Source: Treponema sp. (GTDB taxonomy: Bacteria; Spirochaetota; Spirochaetia; Treponematales; Breznakiellaceae). From it: a DNA stretch of 49,461 bases. The translations under genes were made by a program, and so were the position numbers. Location of the stretch: NCBI GenBank assembly GCA_031265845.1, contig JAISCC010000138.1:1-49461 (forward strand). The letters are read 5' to 3'. This document shows, piece by piece, positions 24,333-32,979 of this stretch. Within the stretch, counting starts at the first letter, position 1; the number at the start of each line of letters is the position of its first letter. The notes beneath the pieces are model-generated. The model was not told the DNA's origin and did not search any database. It was given only the letters and a program-made list of their open reading frames with translations.

Positions 24333-24358
24333 CCCGCTCGCCGTGTTCGACGAGCGGG
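24333..24358. terminator. GC-rich hairpin between two broken convergent genes
   Basis: A perfect 8-bp stem (24333-24340 with 24351-24358). It lies where both convergent frames run past their expected ends, so it may be a terminator or mark a deletion junction. Confidence 0.45.
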
Positions 24359-24592
24359 CGGCCCCTTGTCCATGAACGCCGCATTAATCGCAGCAATCGC
24401 CGTATAATTAATCCTGTCCTGTTCGGCAGGGACGATTAGTGTCAGGCTCACGTCCTTTCCGGCCAGTATCCCGCTGGGATCGGAAAAATCGGCGACCGCG
24501 CCATTCGACACGACAGCGAAAACATGTATAGCATTCACGCCCTCGGCAGGAATGGGAATAGTTATCGAAGCTTCGTCAATTTCAAGCGTCAC
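24340..24592 (-). pseudogene. Detached second half of the lipoprotein
   Basis: A frame starting at GTG 24590-24592, overlapping the lipoprotein stop by four bases, encodes EIDEASITIPIPAEGVNAIH, FAVVSNGAVADF and VPAEQDRINYTAIAAINAAF, a beta-rich stretch that would fit as the continuation of the lipoprotein. After about 80 codons it runs into sequence antisense to the nuclease pseudogene without its own stop. Either it is the same gene after a one-base frameshift, or a coupled gene (GTGA overlap) cut by a deletion. Confidence 0.45.
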
Positions 24593-24909
24593 GGGCTGGA
24601 GGCGGAGGGTTCCGCGAGGGTGAACACGCCGCTTACGGTTACGTCCTTGTTCAAAGTGAAGGCGTCGCCTTCATTCTCCACTCCGTCCATAGTGTAATGG
24701 CTGAACGTGTACCCGCTAGCGGGGCTGTTCGACGGGGTGATGACAGCGCCCGCCGGGCCGCTTGTGGGGATCGCGCTAATTGCGCCGCCGCTGGGCTGGC
24801 TAATGGTTACGGTATAAACGCCGCCCTCTTCGGGGTTGGAGCAGGAAACAAGCGCCGCGCATAACGCGATGCCAAGCGCGACGCGGAATGCGGTTGTACT
24901 AGTCTTCAT
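24589..24909 (-). CDS. Short lipoprotein, probably truncated by frameshift
   Basis: A 106-residue secreted lipoprotein. The ATG at 24907-24909 starts a signal peptide with lipobox ALVSC. The mature part carries one bacterial Ig-like/Listeria-type repeat (ISAIPTSGPAGAVITPS, YTFSHYTMDGVENEGDAFTL, KDVTVSGVFTL). The stop comes directly after a serine-rich linker, and the following frame continues in a compatible way (see 24340-24592). Role unknown, cell-envelope surface. Confidence 0.65.
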   Translation of the reverse strand: MKTSTTAFRVALGIALCAALVSCSNPEEGGVYTVTISQPSGGAISAIPTSGPAGAVITPSNSPASGYTFSHYTMDGVENEGDAFTLNKDVTVSGVFTLAEPSASSP

Positions 24910-25201
24910 ACACATTCTTCTTGCATACGATTAAAAATTAAGGGCGTTGTCCCGTGTGATAAGAGTCTTATTTTGTTGAGCGAGATATTCGCCTGAGCAG
25001 GCAAACAATATATACGGGTGGTTGAAAAAACCGCGCCGCAGACGCGCCATCCGCGCAAGCGATTATATCGCGCTGACTTTATCGGTTCTGGGGGGGGGGG
25101 GGGGCATGAGCGACATTCCAACCGCCCGGCGAACGGACGGGAAATTCGCTTCGGGAATATCGCGGCTAATGCTGAACATTTTTCACTACATTGGAACAAT
25201 G
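24910..25201. other. Spacer containing a (G)15 tract
   Basis: A plus-strand frame from TTG 25022 runs through the tract to 25336 (104 codons, RASDYIALTLSVLGGGGG), with no ribosome site and no known motif. I do not treat it as a gene. Confidence 0.4.
25090..25104 (+). repeat. (G)15 tract
   Basis: Fifteen G within the spacer between the broken lipoprotein and proC. In the frame from 25022 it codes for glycines. Confidence 0.95.
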
Positions 25202-25369
25202 TCAAGCCTTTTTTATACTCATGGCGTTATTTTGCGGTTGGCGGCGCCATTGGCAGCTTTTCATTTTCCACGCTTTTTCATAGGCGATCAGCAATTCCCG
25301 GCGCAATTCCGGGAATCGCCTCATAAGGCGTTCTAAAGCCACGTGTTTTTCTTGTCCGCTCAACTCCAT
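25202..25369 (-). CDS. Small basic hypothetical protein, 55 residues
   Basis: ATG at 25367-25369, stop TGA at 25202-25204. The peptide (MELSGQEKHVALERLMRRFP followed by ELRRELLIAYEKAWKMK) is strongly helical and basic with an amphipathic pattern, which looks coding. It is divergent from proC. Family not recognised; it could also be the C-terminal remnant of a larger decayed gene. Confidence 0.4.
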   Translation of the reverse strand: MELSGQEKHVALERLMRRFPELRRELLIAYEKAWKMKSCQWRRQPQNNAMSIKKA

Positions 25370-25405
25370 CTTTCACAATCTCCCGTACTATGCTATCATG
25401 CCTGC

Positions 25406-26221
25406 ATGGACAGGATCATTGCATGTATAGGCAGCGGAAACATGGGCGCCGCGCTTATGAAGGGCGTTGCGAAAGTTACGGGCGGCGGCGCGATTGGGCT
25501 TGCGGATGTGGATAAAACCAAGGCGAAACAGGTTGCGGAACAGATGGGCGCGTACGTGTACGGTTCAAATGCGGAAGCCGTTCAGGAAGCGGACGTTGTT
25601 TTTCTCGCGGTGAAACCGCAGGCGCTTCAAGCGGCGCTTGAGGAAATCGCTCCTGTGATAAAGAAACGCGCGACATCCACGCGCCCGGCGACTCTCGTGT
25701 CAATGGCCGCCGGCTGGTCAATAGCGAAAATTCAGGCCGTTGCGGGGAAAACGCCGGTTGTCCGCATCATGCCGAATACGCCGGCGCTCATCGGCAAAGG
25801 GGTCATAGCTTTTGCCCCGTCGCCCGAAACGCCGGATCACGTGGTTGAAGAAATCAGGCGCATGCTTTCGCAGACCGGCGTCGTTGATCGGCTTGAGGAA
25901 TCATACTTTAACGCAGTTACGGGTCTTTCCGGATCCGGACCCGCGTTTGTCTGTCTTTTTATTGAGGCGCTCGCGGATGGCGGCGTACGGGCGGGGTTGC
26001 CGAGGGACAAGGCGTTGCGTTACGCGGCGCAAACCGCGCTGGGTTCCGCCGCTATGGTTCTGGAAACCGGCAGGCATCCTGCGGAACTCAAGGACATGGT
26101 GGCGTCCCCGGCAGGCACAACCATTGTCGGCATAGCCGCGCTGGAAGCGGGCGCGTTCCGTGGAGTTGTGATGAACGCCGTGCATGAGGCGTCAAAAAAG
26201 TCTGCGGAATTGGACTGCTAA
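25406..26221 (+). CDS. proC: Pyrroline-5-carboxylate reductase
   Basis: ProC makes proline from 1-pyrroline-5-carboxylate with NAD(P)H in the cytoplasm. The 271-residue frame from ATG 25406 has the dinucleotide-binding GSGNMGAALMKG at the N-terminus, DVVFLAVKPQ, VRIMPNTPALIGKGV, and the signature region FNAVTGLSGSGPAFVCLFIEALADGGVRAGLP. It ends with MVASPAGTTIVGIAALE. A candidate promoter (TTTCAC, 17 bases, TATCAT at about 25394) lies just upstream. The next gene, a lipoprotein, starts 39 bases after it. Confidence 0.96.
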   Translation: MDRIIACIGSGNMGAALMKGVAKVTGGGAIGLADVDKTKAKQVAEQMGAYVYGSNAEAVQEADVVFLAVKPQALQAALEEIAPVIKKRATSTRPATLVSMAAGWSIAKIQAVAGKTPVVRIMPNTPALIGKGVIAFAPSPETPDHVVEEIRRMLSQTGVVDRLEESYFNAVTGLSGSGPAFVCLFIEALADGGVRAGLPRDKALRYAAQTALGSAAMVLETGRHPAELKDMVASPAGTTIVGIAALEAGAFRGVVMNAVHEASKKSAELDC

Positions 26222-26260
26222 AACAAGCGGGCGCGGGGCGTTTGCTGGAGGGAAGCGTTT

Positions 26261-27163
26261 GTGAAAGTCTATCCTGTGTGCTACAGTGGAGGCGTGGTTT
26301 GTTCAAAGCGTGTAAGAACATTTCTCGCGCTTTTTCTCCTCTCCCTTGCTCTGGGGGGCTGTCTGGGGCTGGTCGAAACAGCGGGGCGCGTAGCCGACGG
26401 GTCAGCGTTTTCCGTGAAAACAACAGCGCGTTATCGCGGCAAGAGCGTTGAAGCGCGTGAAATCAGGTTCAAAAACCAGGACAAACAGCCGGAACAGGGG
26501 TTGCTCATCATACTGGATGATTTTCCCTTTCTCCAATTCAGAACCACGCAGCCCGACCAGAACGGCTCATTTTTCTTCACCTCCTTGCATTATGTGGGCG
26601 GAACCTACTCCGGCTGGAACGAATGGACGCAAACATTGTCCGGCTCCGGTACATTTCGTATAAGCGGGAACACCGCATACCTGAATATAGACGACCCCAT
26701 TGGAACAGGCTCATTCTCCTCGGCGAAAATTCTCCACAATGGCGGCAAACGCACGGGCGAAGAGGCGCTTGCGAGCGTCCACGCCCGATCTGATCGCATC
26801 GCGGCCATTGCCGAATGGATGCGCTCATTCTCAGATGGAGACGCCCACAGACTCCGCGACGAGCGGTTTTCGGATGTTGGGGCTTTTGAGGCGTACTGGA
26901 AGCCCATCTTTTTTCCCGAACTGACGCTCCCAAATCAGCGTCCATCAACCTATACGGAAACGGGCGCCGAATGGTCGCGGGCGGAAAGCGTCAGGTGGAA
27001 TAGGACGTATACCCGCACTTTTTTTCCCGAAGAGCTTTGGCTTGTACGGGACTCAGGCGCGTTGATGAGGGATTTTGAAGAAGCTTCCGCATGGCTGTAC
27101 TGCGTGTATGAATGGCGGAGCGTTGAAGCCGCGTTGAAAGAAAATAATTTGGTGAAACAATAA
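26261..27163 (+). CDS. Lipoprotein of unknown function
   Basis: A 300-residue exported lipoprotein. GTG at 26261 is used; a GTG about ten codons later would still leave a full signal peptide (TFLALFLLSLALGGC, cysteine lipidated). The mature part has no recognised domain. It is rich in aromatic residues, with ILDDFPFLQFRTTQPDQNGSF and YVGGTYSGWNEWTQTLSGSG near a beta-structured start, and a C-terminal helical stretch (EASAWLYCVYEWRSVEAALKE). It may belong to a spirochaete-specific family. Confidence 0.75.
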   Translation: MKVYPVCYSGGVVCSKRVRTFLALFLLSLALGGCLGLVETAGRVADGSAFSVKTTARYRGKSVEAREIRFKNQDKQPEQGLLIILDDFPFLQFRTTQPDQNGSFFFTSLHYVGGTYSGWNEWTQTLSGSGTFRISGNTAYLNIDDPIGTGSFSSAKILHNGGKRTGEEALASVHARSDRIAAIAEWMRSFSDGDAHRLRDERFSDVGAFEAYWKPIFFPELTLPNQRPSTYTETGAEWSRAESVRWNRTYTRTFFPEELWLVRDSGALMRDFEEASAWLYCVYEWRSVEAALKENNLVKQ

Positions 27164-27175
27164 CATTCGCCCCTC

Positions 27176-27204
27176 TTGCAAAAACGCCTTTTTTGCTATA
27201 TAGT
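27176..27204 (+). promoter_or_regulatory. Putative promoter for the TPR-GreA operon
   Basis: TTGCAA (27176-27181) and TATAGT (27199-27204), spaced by 17 bases, 14 bases before the TPR gene ATG. Confidence 0.5.
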
Positions 27205-27217
27205 TGGATAAGTATCT

Positions 27218-28165
27218 ATGAATAATTCCGTAGAAAGGCTTATCCAAGAAGCCTACGACAGCTTGAAAGCATCCAACGCGACATCAGCCGCCGCCGCATT
27301 AGACGAAGCGATGAAAATTGATTATGAACATCCTGAAGTAGTTTACGCGCTGAAATGCTTGAATTGGTGGATGGACAGAATAAAGCAGGGGAATGAGCTT
27401 TCAAGCGGCGCATACGAAAAAGGGGAATTTATTTTGTCTCAATGGAAGCCGTTTTATGTTTTTCTGGACCGGATTGGGCAGAATTATGAAACGTGCCTCT
27501 ATGCGATACGGCGTTATGTTTTTGCGACCGCTTTGCAACATTTTCAGGAAGCTGTAGAAAAAGAAAAAATCCAGCAGGATCTGCGGCAAGAGCCGGCGCT
27601 TTTGCTTCAGATCGGACGCTGTTACAAGGGCTGCGGCAATTACGAATTGGCGCTCAAGTTCCTTGAGCAGGCGGCCCACTTCAAGCGGGACGATGCGGAA
27701 ACCATCTCGGAGCTTGCCGATGTAAACGCTCTGCTTGAAGAGACCCGCTACGCAAAGGTGTTGTTTAGAGAAGCGTTTTTTCTTGATCCTCAAGCTGTCG
27801 ATGTGCGTTTTATGGAATCGGAATTCATCATACGCTTGCGTGACAAGGTGAAGAGTTTAGGTTACAGCGATATTGAAACGTTGGAATGGATGCCGATTTA
27901 CGGGAATTTGTTGGGAGTTTTTTCGGTTAAACGGGAATTGAAACAGATAGAGTTGGGAAGGTTGAAGCAGTCTATTTTCTCTTTGGAAAACGATGTGAAA
28001 AATCGCCCTGAAAACATCATGTATTCAAAGCCGCGTCTTATTAACCGGTATTTCTGGCTCATAGATCACTACGAAAATACGCGGGAAGATCCAGCCCTCA
28101 TAGAAGAAACCATGCTTAAAATAAGGGTCATCGATCCCGCTATTTACGAATTGTATCGGAATTAA
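27218..28165 (+). CDS. TPR protein
   Basis: A 315-residue cytoplasmic protein of stacked tetratricopeptide-like helices: SLKASNATSAAAALDEAMKI, the clear unit LLQIGRCYKGCGNYELALKF, and ETRYAKVLFREAFFLDPQAV. No signal peptide. Eleven bases before the long GreA gene and oriented with it, so both are presumably co-transcribed. It likely serves as protein-interaction scaffold for that partner; no function is known to me. Confidence 0.8.
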   Translation: MNNSVERLIQEAYDSLKASNATSAAAALDEAMKIDYEHPEVVYALKCLNWWMDRIKQGNELSSGAYEKGEFILSQWKPFYVFLDRIGQNYETCLYAIRRYVFATALQHFQEAVEKEKIQQDLRQEPALLLQIGRCYKGCGNYELALKFLEQAAHFKRDDAETISELADVNALLEETRYAKVLFREAFFLDPQAVDVRFMESEFIIRLRDKVKSLGYSDIETLEWMPIYGNLLGVFSVKRELKQIELGRLKQSIFSLENDVKNRPENIMYSKPRLINRYFWLIDHYENTREDPALIEETMLKIRVIDPAIYELYRN

Positions 28166-28176
28166 GGAGTGAAGCA

Positions 28177-30867
28177 ATGTCGGAAGCGCTGCTGAAAAAC
28201 GTGCAGGAAATGCTGAACGAGGAGAAATGGACCCGTTCTACATTGAGCAATTATTCTACAAATCAATTCAAGGACATGGATGTCCTCTTGAAAGAAGCGC
28301 AGGAAAAAAAAGCCTATGACGCGCTTAAGAAACTGTGTGATGAACATCTTGTTCATACAAAGACCAGCATTATCGCCCTGTACCTTTCTGGCATGATCGC
28401 TCTGTCCCGCCAGCTTATTGACGACGCCGCGCTTACCAGCCTCGTCGCCATATTTGCGGACAACCACAAGTGGAATATCGTTCAGTACTTGTGCGAGCGG
28501 ATTTTGGACTATGGCGAATCCAAGTTTGCGCTCCGCACCCTTGCAGGGTGCTACAAAAACGACAATGATGAAGAAAAAACCTTTGCCATCTGGGAGCGGT
28601 TGGTCAAGGTTGATTTTGAGGAAGCCGACATTGTGAAGTCGCTTGCTGAACACTATGAAGAAGCGGGTGATATTGAAACCGCCGTTGATTACTACAAAAA
28701 AAGTCTGCACCGCTACATCAATAAACAGCTTTTCGCAAACGCCCGGGAAATTTGGGAAAAGCTCCTTGACTATTGCCCCGAAGACATTGAATTTTTCCTG
28801 CATGTTTCAAAAAAGACCGCGAAAACCATCAGCGAAGACAAGGCTATTCAGCTCTTGCAAAGCATGTACGACTTTTACGCGAAGCGCGGCGGCATTGACA
28901 CCGCCATCAACATCCTGAAACTCATCCTTGATTACGATGAACGGGATAATCAGGCGCGGAAAGAGCTTGTTTTGTGTTACAAGAAAAAATATGAGAAGCA
29001 CAGCCAGCTTAACGAATACATCCGCATTTCCAATCTGGAGCAGAATTACCGGAATGTACACGAAGCCATCATGGATTTTGAGAAACACATCGCCTTTGAC
29101 AAGGGCAGCTTCGTGTGCCACCGGACGTGGGGAGTAGGGCGCATCGCGCATATCAAGGGCGATGAGATTGTCATTGACTTCGCCAAACAGCGGGGACACG
29201 CCATGTCATTGAAAATGGCGGTCAACGCCTTGCAAACTCTGTCGAAGAATCATATCTGGGTGCTGAAAGCCACATGGAAAAAGGAAAAACTCTACGAAAA
29301 AGTGAAGGACGATGTTGAATGGACGTTGAAAATCGTGATAAAGAGCTTTGACAACGCCTGTTCCCTGAAGAGAATAAAAGAAGAGCTTTCGCCTTCCGCG
29401 CTTTCCACTGGCGAATGGGCGAGCTGGAGCGCCAAAGCGAAACAGATTTTGAACACGAATCCATCTTTTGGCGTCTCGCCGGACAATGCGGATGTTTACA
29501 CGGTGCGTGAGCATCCCATCACCATTGAAGAGAAGCTGTACAACAGGTTCAAGGCTGAGAAATCGTTCTTTGACCGCGCCAAAACGCTGATGGAATGGAC
29601 GTCTCAAAAGAATTTCGAGACGGACTCCGACTATTTCTCCGAAATGTTCTCGTACTTTACGGGCTATTTAAAGTCATGGTCACAGGCAAATGAGCAGGTC
29701 GTGGCTTCTTACCTCATCGTAAAGGCTTTAGCCGGAAAATTTCCCCAACTGGGCGTGAAGCTTGACCTCAATTTCGCTGATGTGTTTGACGGAATCGATA
29801 ACGTTTCAGAGTTGTTTCTCAACTTGAAAGAAGCGTTGTTGCGGGAAGATTTTCTTAGGCATATAAAGCTCTTTGTTCCCGGTTGGACGGACATCTACTT
29901 CAAGCTCTTTCCTAGGGCTTTGTCACCTTCCATGCTGGACGCGCTTGAGCAAGCGGGATTTGAGGACAGACTCGCGGACCTCGTGTCCTTCTGTTTTGAA
30001 AATTACCGCGAATACCGCGATGCGGTCGTCTGGTTTTTCAAGAACAGCGACGACACGCCGTGGTTCAGGAAAGCCAACATCTCTTTTGAGAAACAGCTTA
30101 TCACGCTTATCCGTATCCTTGATGTAACGTACCGTGAAATTGAAAACCACCGCGATACGACCGAGAACCGCAAGACCAACAAGCAGATATACACGATCCT
30201 GTTCAAAGAAGGCGTATTGTATTCGTTCATAGACGAAGTGGACGCCGACGCCATTACAAGGCTTTACGCTTTTCTCAATGATGTGAAAAATCTCGATCCG
30301 GCGGACAAACTCGCCCTGCGTTCCCGCATCGCCGACAAACATCCTGACTTCAAGTTTCTGGACAGCAAGGAAAAGACCGCCGCCGTTACGCGAGGACTCT
30401 TTGTTACGGCCGCGAAATATACGGAAAAACAGAAGCAGCTTGAGCATATCCAAACTGTGGAAGTGCCTGCCAACTCTAAGGAAATCGAATACGCTCTTTC
30501 TCTGGGCGATCTGCGTGAGAATGCGGAGTACAAAGCCGCGAAGGAAAAACAGGAGCTTCTGAACTCTGCGGTCGCCAAACTAAAAGAAGAAATCGACCGC
30601 GCCCAGATATTCGATCCCAAGTCCGTGAATACAAAACATGTGTCATTCGGCGTCAAGGCGACGCTCAAAAACAACAATACCAACGAAGAAGAAGAATTTT
30701 CAATTTTAGGTCCTTGGGAATCCGATCCTGCAAACAAAATCATCTCCTATCTTTCACCGTTCGGCAACTCCTTGCTGAACAAGGCGGTGGAAGATACTTT
30801 TGAATTTGCGATAGGCGGCGATAAAGTGTCATATACGGTGAAGCTTATTTCCGCCGTAGAACTATAG
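28177..30867 (+). CDS. greA: Long GreA-type transcription elongation factor with helical N-terminal extension
   Basis: An 896-residue protein whose last 160 residues are a GreA-like domain: the coiled-coil tip reads LGDLRENAEYKAAKEKQELL with the acidic pair D778 and E781, matching the catalytic acidic tip of Gre factors. A C-terminal FKBP-like part follows (VKATLKNNNTNEEEEFSILG, PFGNSLLNKAVEDTFEF). Normal GreA is about 158 residues. The preceding 730 residues are alpha-helical repeats resembling TPR/HAT (ALRTLAGCYKNDNDEEKTFA, LAEHYEEAGDIETAVDYYK) plus a small beta insert (DKGSFVCHRTWGVGRIAHIKG). I recall similarly long GreA annotations in treponemes. The Gre part should rescue backtracked RNA polymerase; the large extension may tie it to other partners. 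Confidence 0.85.
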   Translation: MSEALLKNVQEMLNEEKWTRSTLSNYSTNQFKDMDVLLKEAQEKKAYDALKKLCDEHLVHTKTSIIALYLSGMIALSRQLIDDAALTSLVAIFADNHKWNIVQYLCERILDYGESKFALRTLAGCYKNDNDEEKTFAIWERLVKVDFEEADIVKSLAEHYEEAGDIETAVDYYKKSLHRYINKQLFANAREIWEKLLDYCPEDIEFFLHVSKKTAKTISEDKAIQLLQSMYDFYAKRGGIDTAINILKLILDYDERDNQARKELVLCYKKKYEKHSQLNEYIRISNLEQNYRNVHEAIMDFEKHIAFDKGSFVCHRTWGVGRIAHIKGDEIVIDFAKQRGHAMSLKMAVNALQTLSKNHIWVLKATWKKEKLYEKVKDDVEWTLKIVIKSFDNACSLKRIKEELSPSALSTGEWASWSAKAKQILNTNPSFGVSPDNADVYTVREHPITIEEKLYNRFKAEKSFFDRAKTLMEWTSQKNFETDSDYFSEMFSYFTGYLKSWSQANEQVVASYLIVKALAGKFPQLGVKLDLNFADVFDGIDNVSELFLNLKEALLREDFLRHIKLFVPGWTDIYFKLFPRALSPSMLDALEQAGFEDRLADLVSFCFENYREYRDAVVWFFKNSDDTPWFRKANISFEKQLITLIRILDVTYREIENHRDTTENRKTNKQIYTILFKEGVLYSFIDEVDADAITRLYAFLNDVKNLDPADKLALRSRIADKHPDFKFLDSKEKTAAVTRGLFVTAAKYTEKQKQLEHIQTVEVPANSKEIEYALSLGDLRENAEYKAAKEKQELLNSAVAKLKEEIDRAQIFDPKSVNTKHVSFGVKATLKNNNTNEEEEFSILGPWESDPANKIISYLSPFGNSLLNKAVEDTFEFAIGGDKVSYTVKLISAVEL

Positions 30868-30873
30868 AGAGAG

Positions 30874-30903
30874 ACCGTTTCAAGAGTTTGAAACGGTTTT
30901 TTC
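30874..30903 (+). terminator. Rho-independent terminator
   Basis: A perfect 10-bp stem (30874-30883 with 30888-30897), four-base loop and a run of Ts, starting six bases after the long greA stop. It is the clearest terminator in the window. Confidence 0.9.
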
Positions 30904-31075
30904 TATGTTATTTCGTCCTATGAGCTCAACAGAAGAAGGCAAATGGAACATAAGGTGAAATTATGGTAGAGCGCGTAATGAAGAAAGGATGTGTTTTCAT
31001 CAGATAGTGGTGGCTCCACGCCGCACTTTCTATTTTTTTGATTGATTCATGGTTTGTAAGAAATTTTGAGAAGCT

Positions 31076-32413
31076 TTGAAAAAACTATGGGGATTGCTAT
31101 TTTTCTTATTCACATTCTCTTTATGTTACGGACAAGTTCGGGGTCCTTACGATATTATCGTACTGGTGGATAAAACAAACCTAAACGATGAAGTCAAGGC
31201 TTTTGTTACAGGGACCTTCATAAAAGAGCAGCTTAAATTCGGCGACACGTTTCATTTGATGGGCTTTAACGACGCTGTTTCGGTGGAAATCTCCCGCCGG
31301 ATTATGGGCAACGACGATCTCAACGCCATTATTGCCGCAGGGCGAGATCTCCGTAAAACAGCCGTTGCATCCAATCCGGCGGGAGCGCTCGACTTTGCGG
31401 CGACTTACGTCGCGTCCCTTGCCAGCGCCCGCCCCAAAAAAGTCGTACTCATTACCAATATGGCGACTGCGCGGAACAGCGTATCAGAAGCGGCGCCGCA
31501 GTTTTCCGCGATACACGCCTCGCTTGAATGGGTGAACCTGCCTGCGCCGTCGGCACAGGCGCGGCCCCCTCGTCCAGACGCGCAACGCGCCGAAAGCGCC
31601 AGAGCCGAGCAAAAGCCGCCGAACGCAACAGAGCCGCAACCGCCGCCGGCGCAAGCGGCGCAATATCAGCCAGCCGAACCTCCCGCACAACGCGCCGAGC
31701 AGACGCCGCCGCCAGCGGCGCCTCCGCAGAGTGCGCAGAGCGTTGTCATCCAGGCTCCCGAAGAAGAAAACAACGCGCCTACAACGGAGGAATCCCCAAC
31801 GGCGCCTTCGGCGCCGCAAAAACCCAAGATTATCACCCCCGAAAGCCCGGCTTCTTCAATACTACAGATACGTCCAAAAACCGTTTTTCGTATGCCGCAA
31901 CTTTCGCCAGTAATCGTGACGCTTGTTTTGGCGGTCTTTTTCTGTATGACGCTCGCCTTTACGCTCCTATGCAAGCGTACGTTGCAATCCCTTGACCGCA
32001 CGTTCTTTCTCATTTGTTCACAAAAAGCCGTTGAACCGGCGTTTCTATCGCTCTTTGTGGAGGATCAAAACACCAACATAGGAAGGAGAAACATGCATAC
32101 CATCAGCGCGGGCTGGTCATTGACCATTGGAGGCGGCGCATCGGATTTTCTTATTTTCCTCGTTCCCATGCCTCAAAATATAGCCAAAATTCGCTTTGAT
32201 GGAAACGAATGCGTCTTTATACCGCAGAAAAAACAATTCTTCCCGGAACTCAATGACAAAATGGCGCCGGACTGCGCCGGAAAAACCATCAAAATCAGAT
32301 CGAACAGGAACTATGATCTCTTTATACGAATCATGCGGCACGAAGCTCCCTACAAAAAGTTAAGCGCCCTCTTTCAGTCAATAAAACTGCCCGCGCAGTT
32401 CTCAAGAATGTGA
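31076..32413 (+). CDS. Envelope protein with vWA-like domain, Pro/Ala linker and transmembrane segment
   Basis: A 445-residue protein from a TTG at 31076. A signal peptide (LWGLLFFLFTFSLCYG) leads to a vWA-like domain with DIIVLVDKTNLND, a possible but degenerate metal-site motif, and PKKVVLITNMATAR. Then a long low-complexity linker rich in A, P, Q and E (about residues 165-275), a transmembrane helix (VIVTLVLAVFFCMTLAFTLL), and a cytoplasmic beta-rich tail of about 120 residues (AGWSLTIGGGASDFLIFLV). The layout suggests a periplasmic sensor joined to the cytoplasm across the membrane. Convergent with luxS, ending one base before it. Function unknown. Confidence 0.7.
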   Translation: MKKLWGLLFFLFTFSLCYGQVRGPYDIIVLVDKTNLNDEVKAFVTGTFIKEQLKFGDTFHLMGFNDAVSVEISRRIMGNDDLNAIIAAGRDLRKTAVASNPAGALDFAATYVASLASARPKKVVLITNMATARNSVSEAAPQFSAIHASLEWVNLPAPSAQARPPRPDAQRAESARAEQKPPNATEPQPPPAQAAQYQPAEPPAQRAEQTPPPAAPPQSAQSVVIQAPEEENNAPTTEESPTAPSAPQKPKIITPESPASSILQIRPKTVFRMPQLSPVIVTLVLAVFFCMTLAFTLLCKRTLQSLDRTFFLICSQKAVEPAFLSLFVEDQNTNIGRRNMHTISAGWSLTIGGGASDFLIFLVPMPQNIAKIRFDGNECVFIPQKKQFFPELNDKMAPDCAGKTIKIRSNRNYDLFIRIMRHEAPYKKLSALFQSIKLPAQFSRM

Positions 32414-32414
32414 A

Positions 32415-32903
32415 TTACTCCCGCGCCTCAGACGGATAGGCTAGGTTTTCGGGGGCGGGATTTTTCAGCAATTCGGCGTAGCGTCTTGCCTCCCACCGCG
32501 CCATATTGAGGTTCTGCTCAAGATAATTGCCGCACTCCGCAGGCAATGCGCCCGGAATGGCTCCTTCAAAACGCAATATCCACTCGCACATTTCCCGTAA
32601 AACCGGCAGAATGTCCCTTGATTCGAGTGTTCCCTCAAAAATGACGTAGAAACCGGTTCGGCACCCCATAGGTCCAAAGTATACGGCGCGCTCAGCCCAT
32701 TCCTTGTGAGAACGCAGGAATGTCGCGCCCAGATGCTCAAGGGTGTGCAGCGCCGGCTGGTCTATGACCGGCTCTTTATTGGGTTCCTTAAAACGAAGAT
32801 CGAAAGTGGTAAGTACTGTCTCCCCAAACCGATCCTGACGGGATACATATACGCCCGGTTTTAGACGCAGATGATCAACCTGAAAACTCGCTATCTTTTC
32901 CAT
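32415..32903 (-). CDS. luxS: S-ribosylhomocysteine lyase LuxS
   Basis: LuxS splits S-ribosylhomocysteine into homocysteine and DPD, the autoinducer-2 precursor. The 162-residue protein has the metal site H53, H57 (HTLEH) and C124 (ECGNYLEQN), the catalytic cysteine C81 in MGCRTGFY, and the usual start SFQVDHLRLKPGVYVSR. No pfs or metH gene adjoins it. It ends one base from the convergent envelope gene and is downstream of azlC on the same strand. Confidence 0.97.
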   Translation of the reverse strand: MEKIASFQVDHLRLKPGVYVSRQDRFGETVLTTFDLRFKEPNKEPVIDQPALHTLEHLGATFLRSHKEWAERAVYFGPMGCRTGFYVIFEGTLESRDILPVLREMCEWILRFEGAIPGALPAECGNYLEQNLNMARWEARRYAELLKNPAPENLAYPSEARE

Positions 32904-32925
32904 ATTTTCTCCAACGCCTTTCCCA

Positions 32926-32976
32926 AAACCAATCCGAATGAAGTTCGCCGAACGTAGTTCGCGTTTTGGGAAAGGC
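32926..32976. terminator. Inverted repeat between azlC and luxS
   Basis: A perfect 13-bp inverted repeat (32927-32939 with 32963-32975) bounds a 23-base loop that carries GTTCG/CGAAC half-palindromes. On the minus strand it lies after azlC and before luxS, so it can end azlC or shape the luxS leader. Confidence 0.5.
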
Positions 32977-32979
32977 TCT

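Noticed and set aside
19943-25090. Change from C-tracts to G-tracts on the plus strand as a sign of a replication origin or terminus
   Set aside because: Six tracts with one switch is not a rare chance outcome, gene orientation does not change there, and no origin or dif-like motif was seen.
25022-25336. 104-codon frame through the (G)15 tract
   Set aside because: No ribosome site, weak TTG start, overlaps a more protein-like small ORF on the minus strand.
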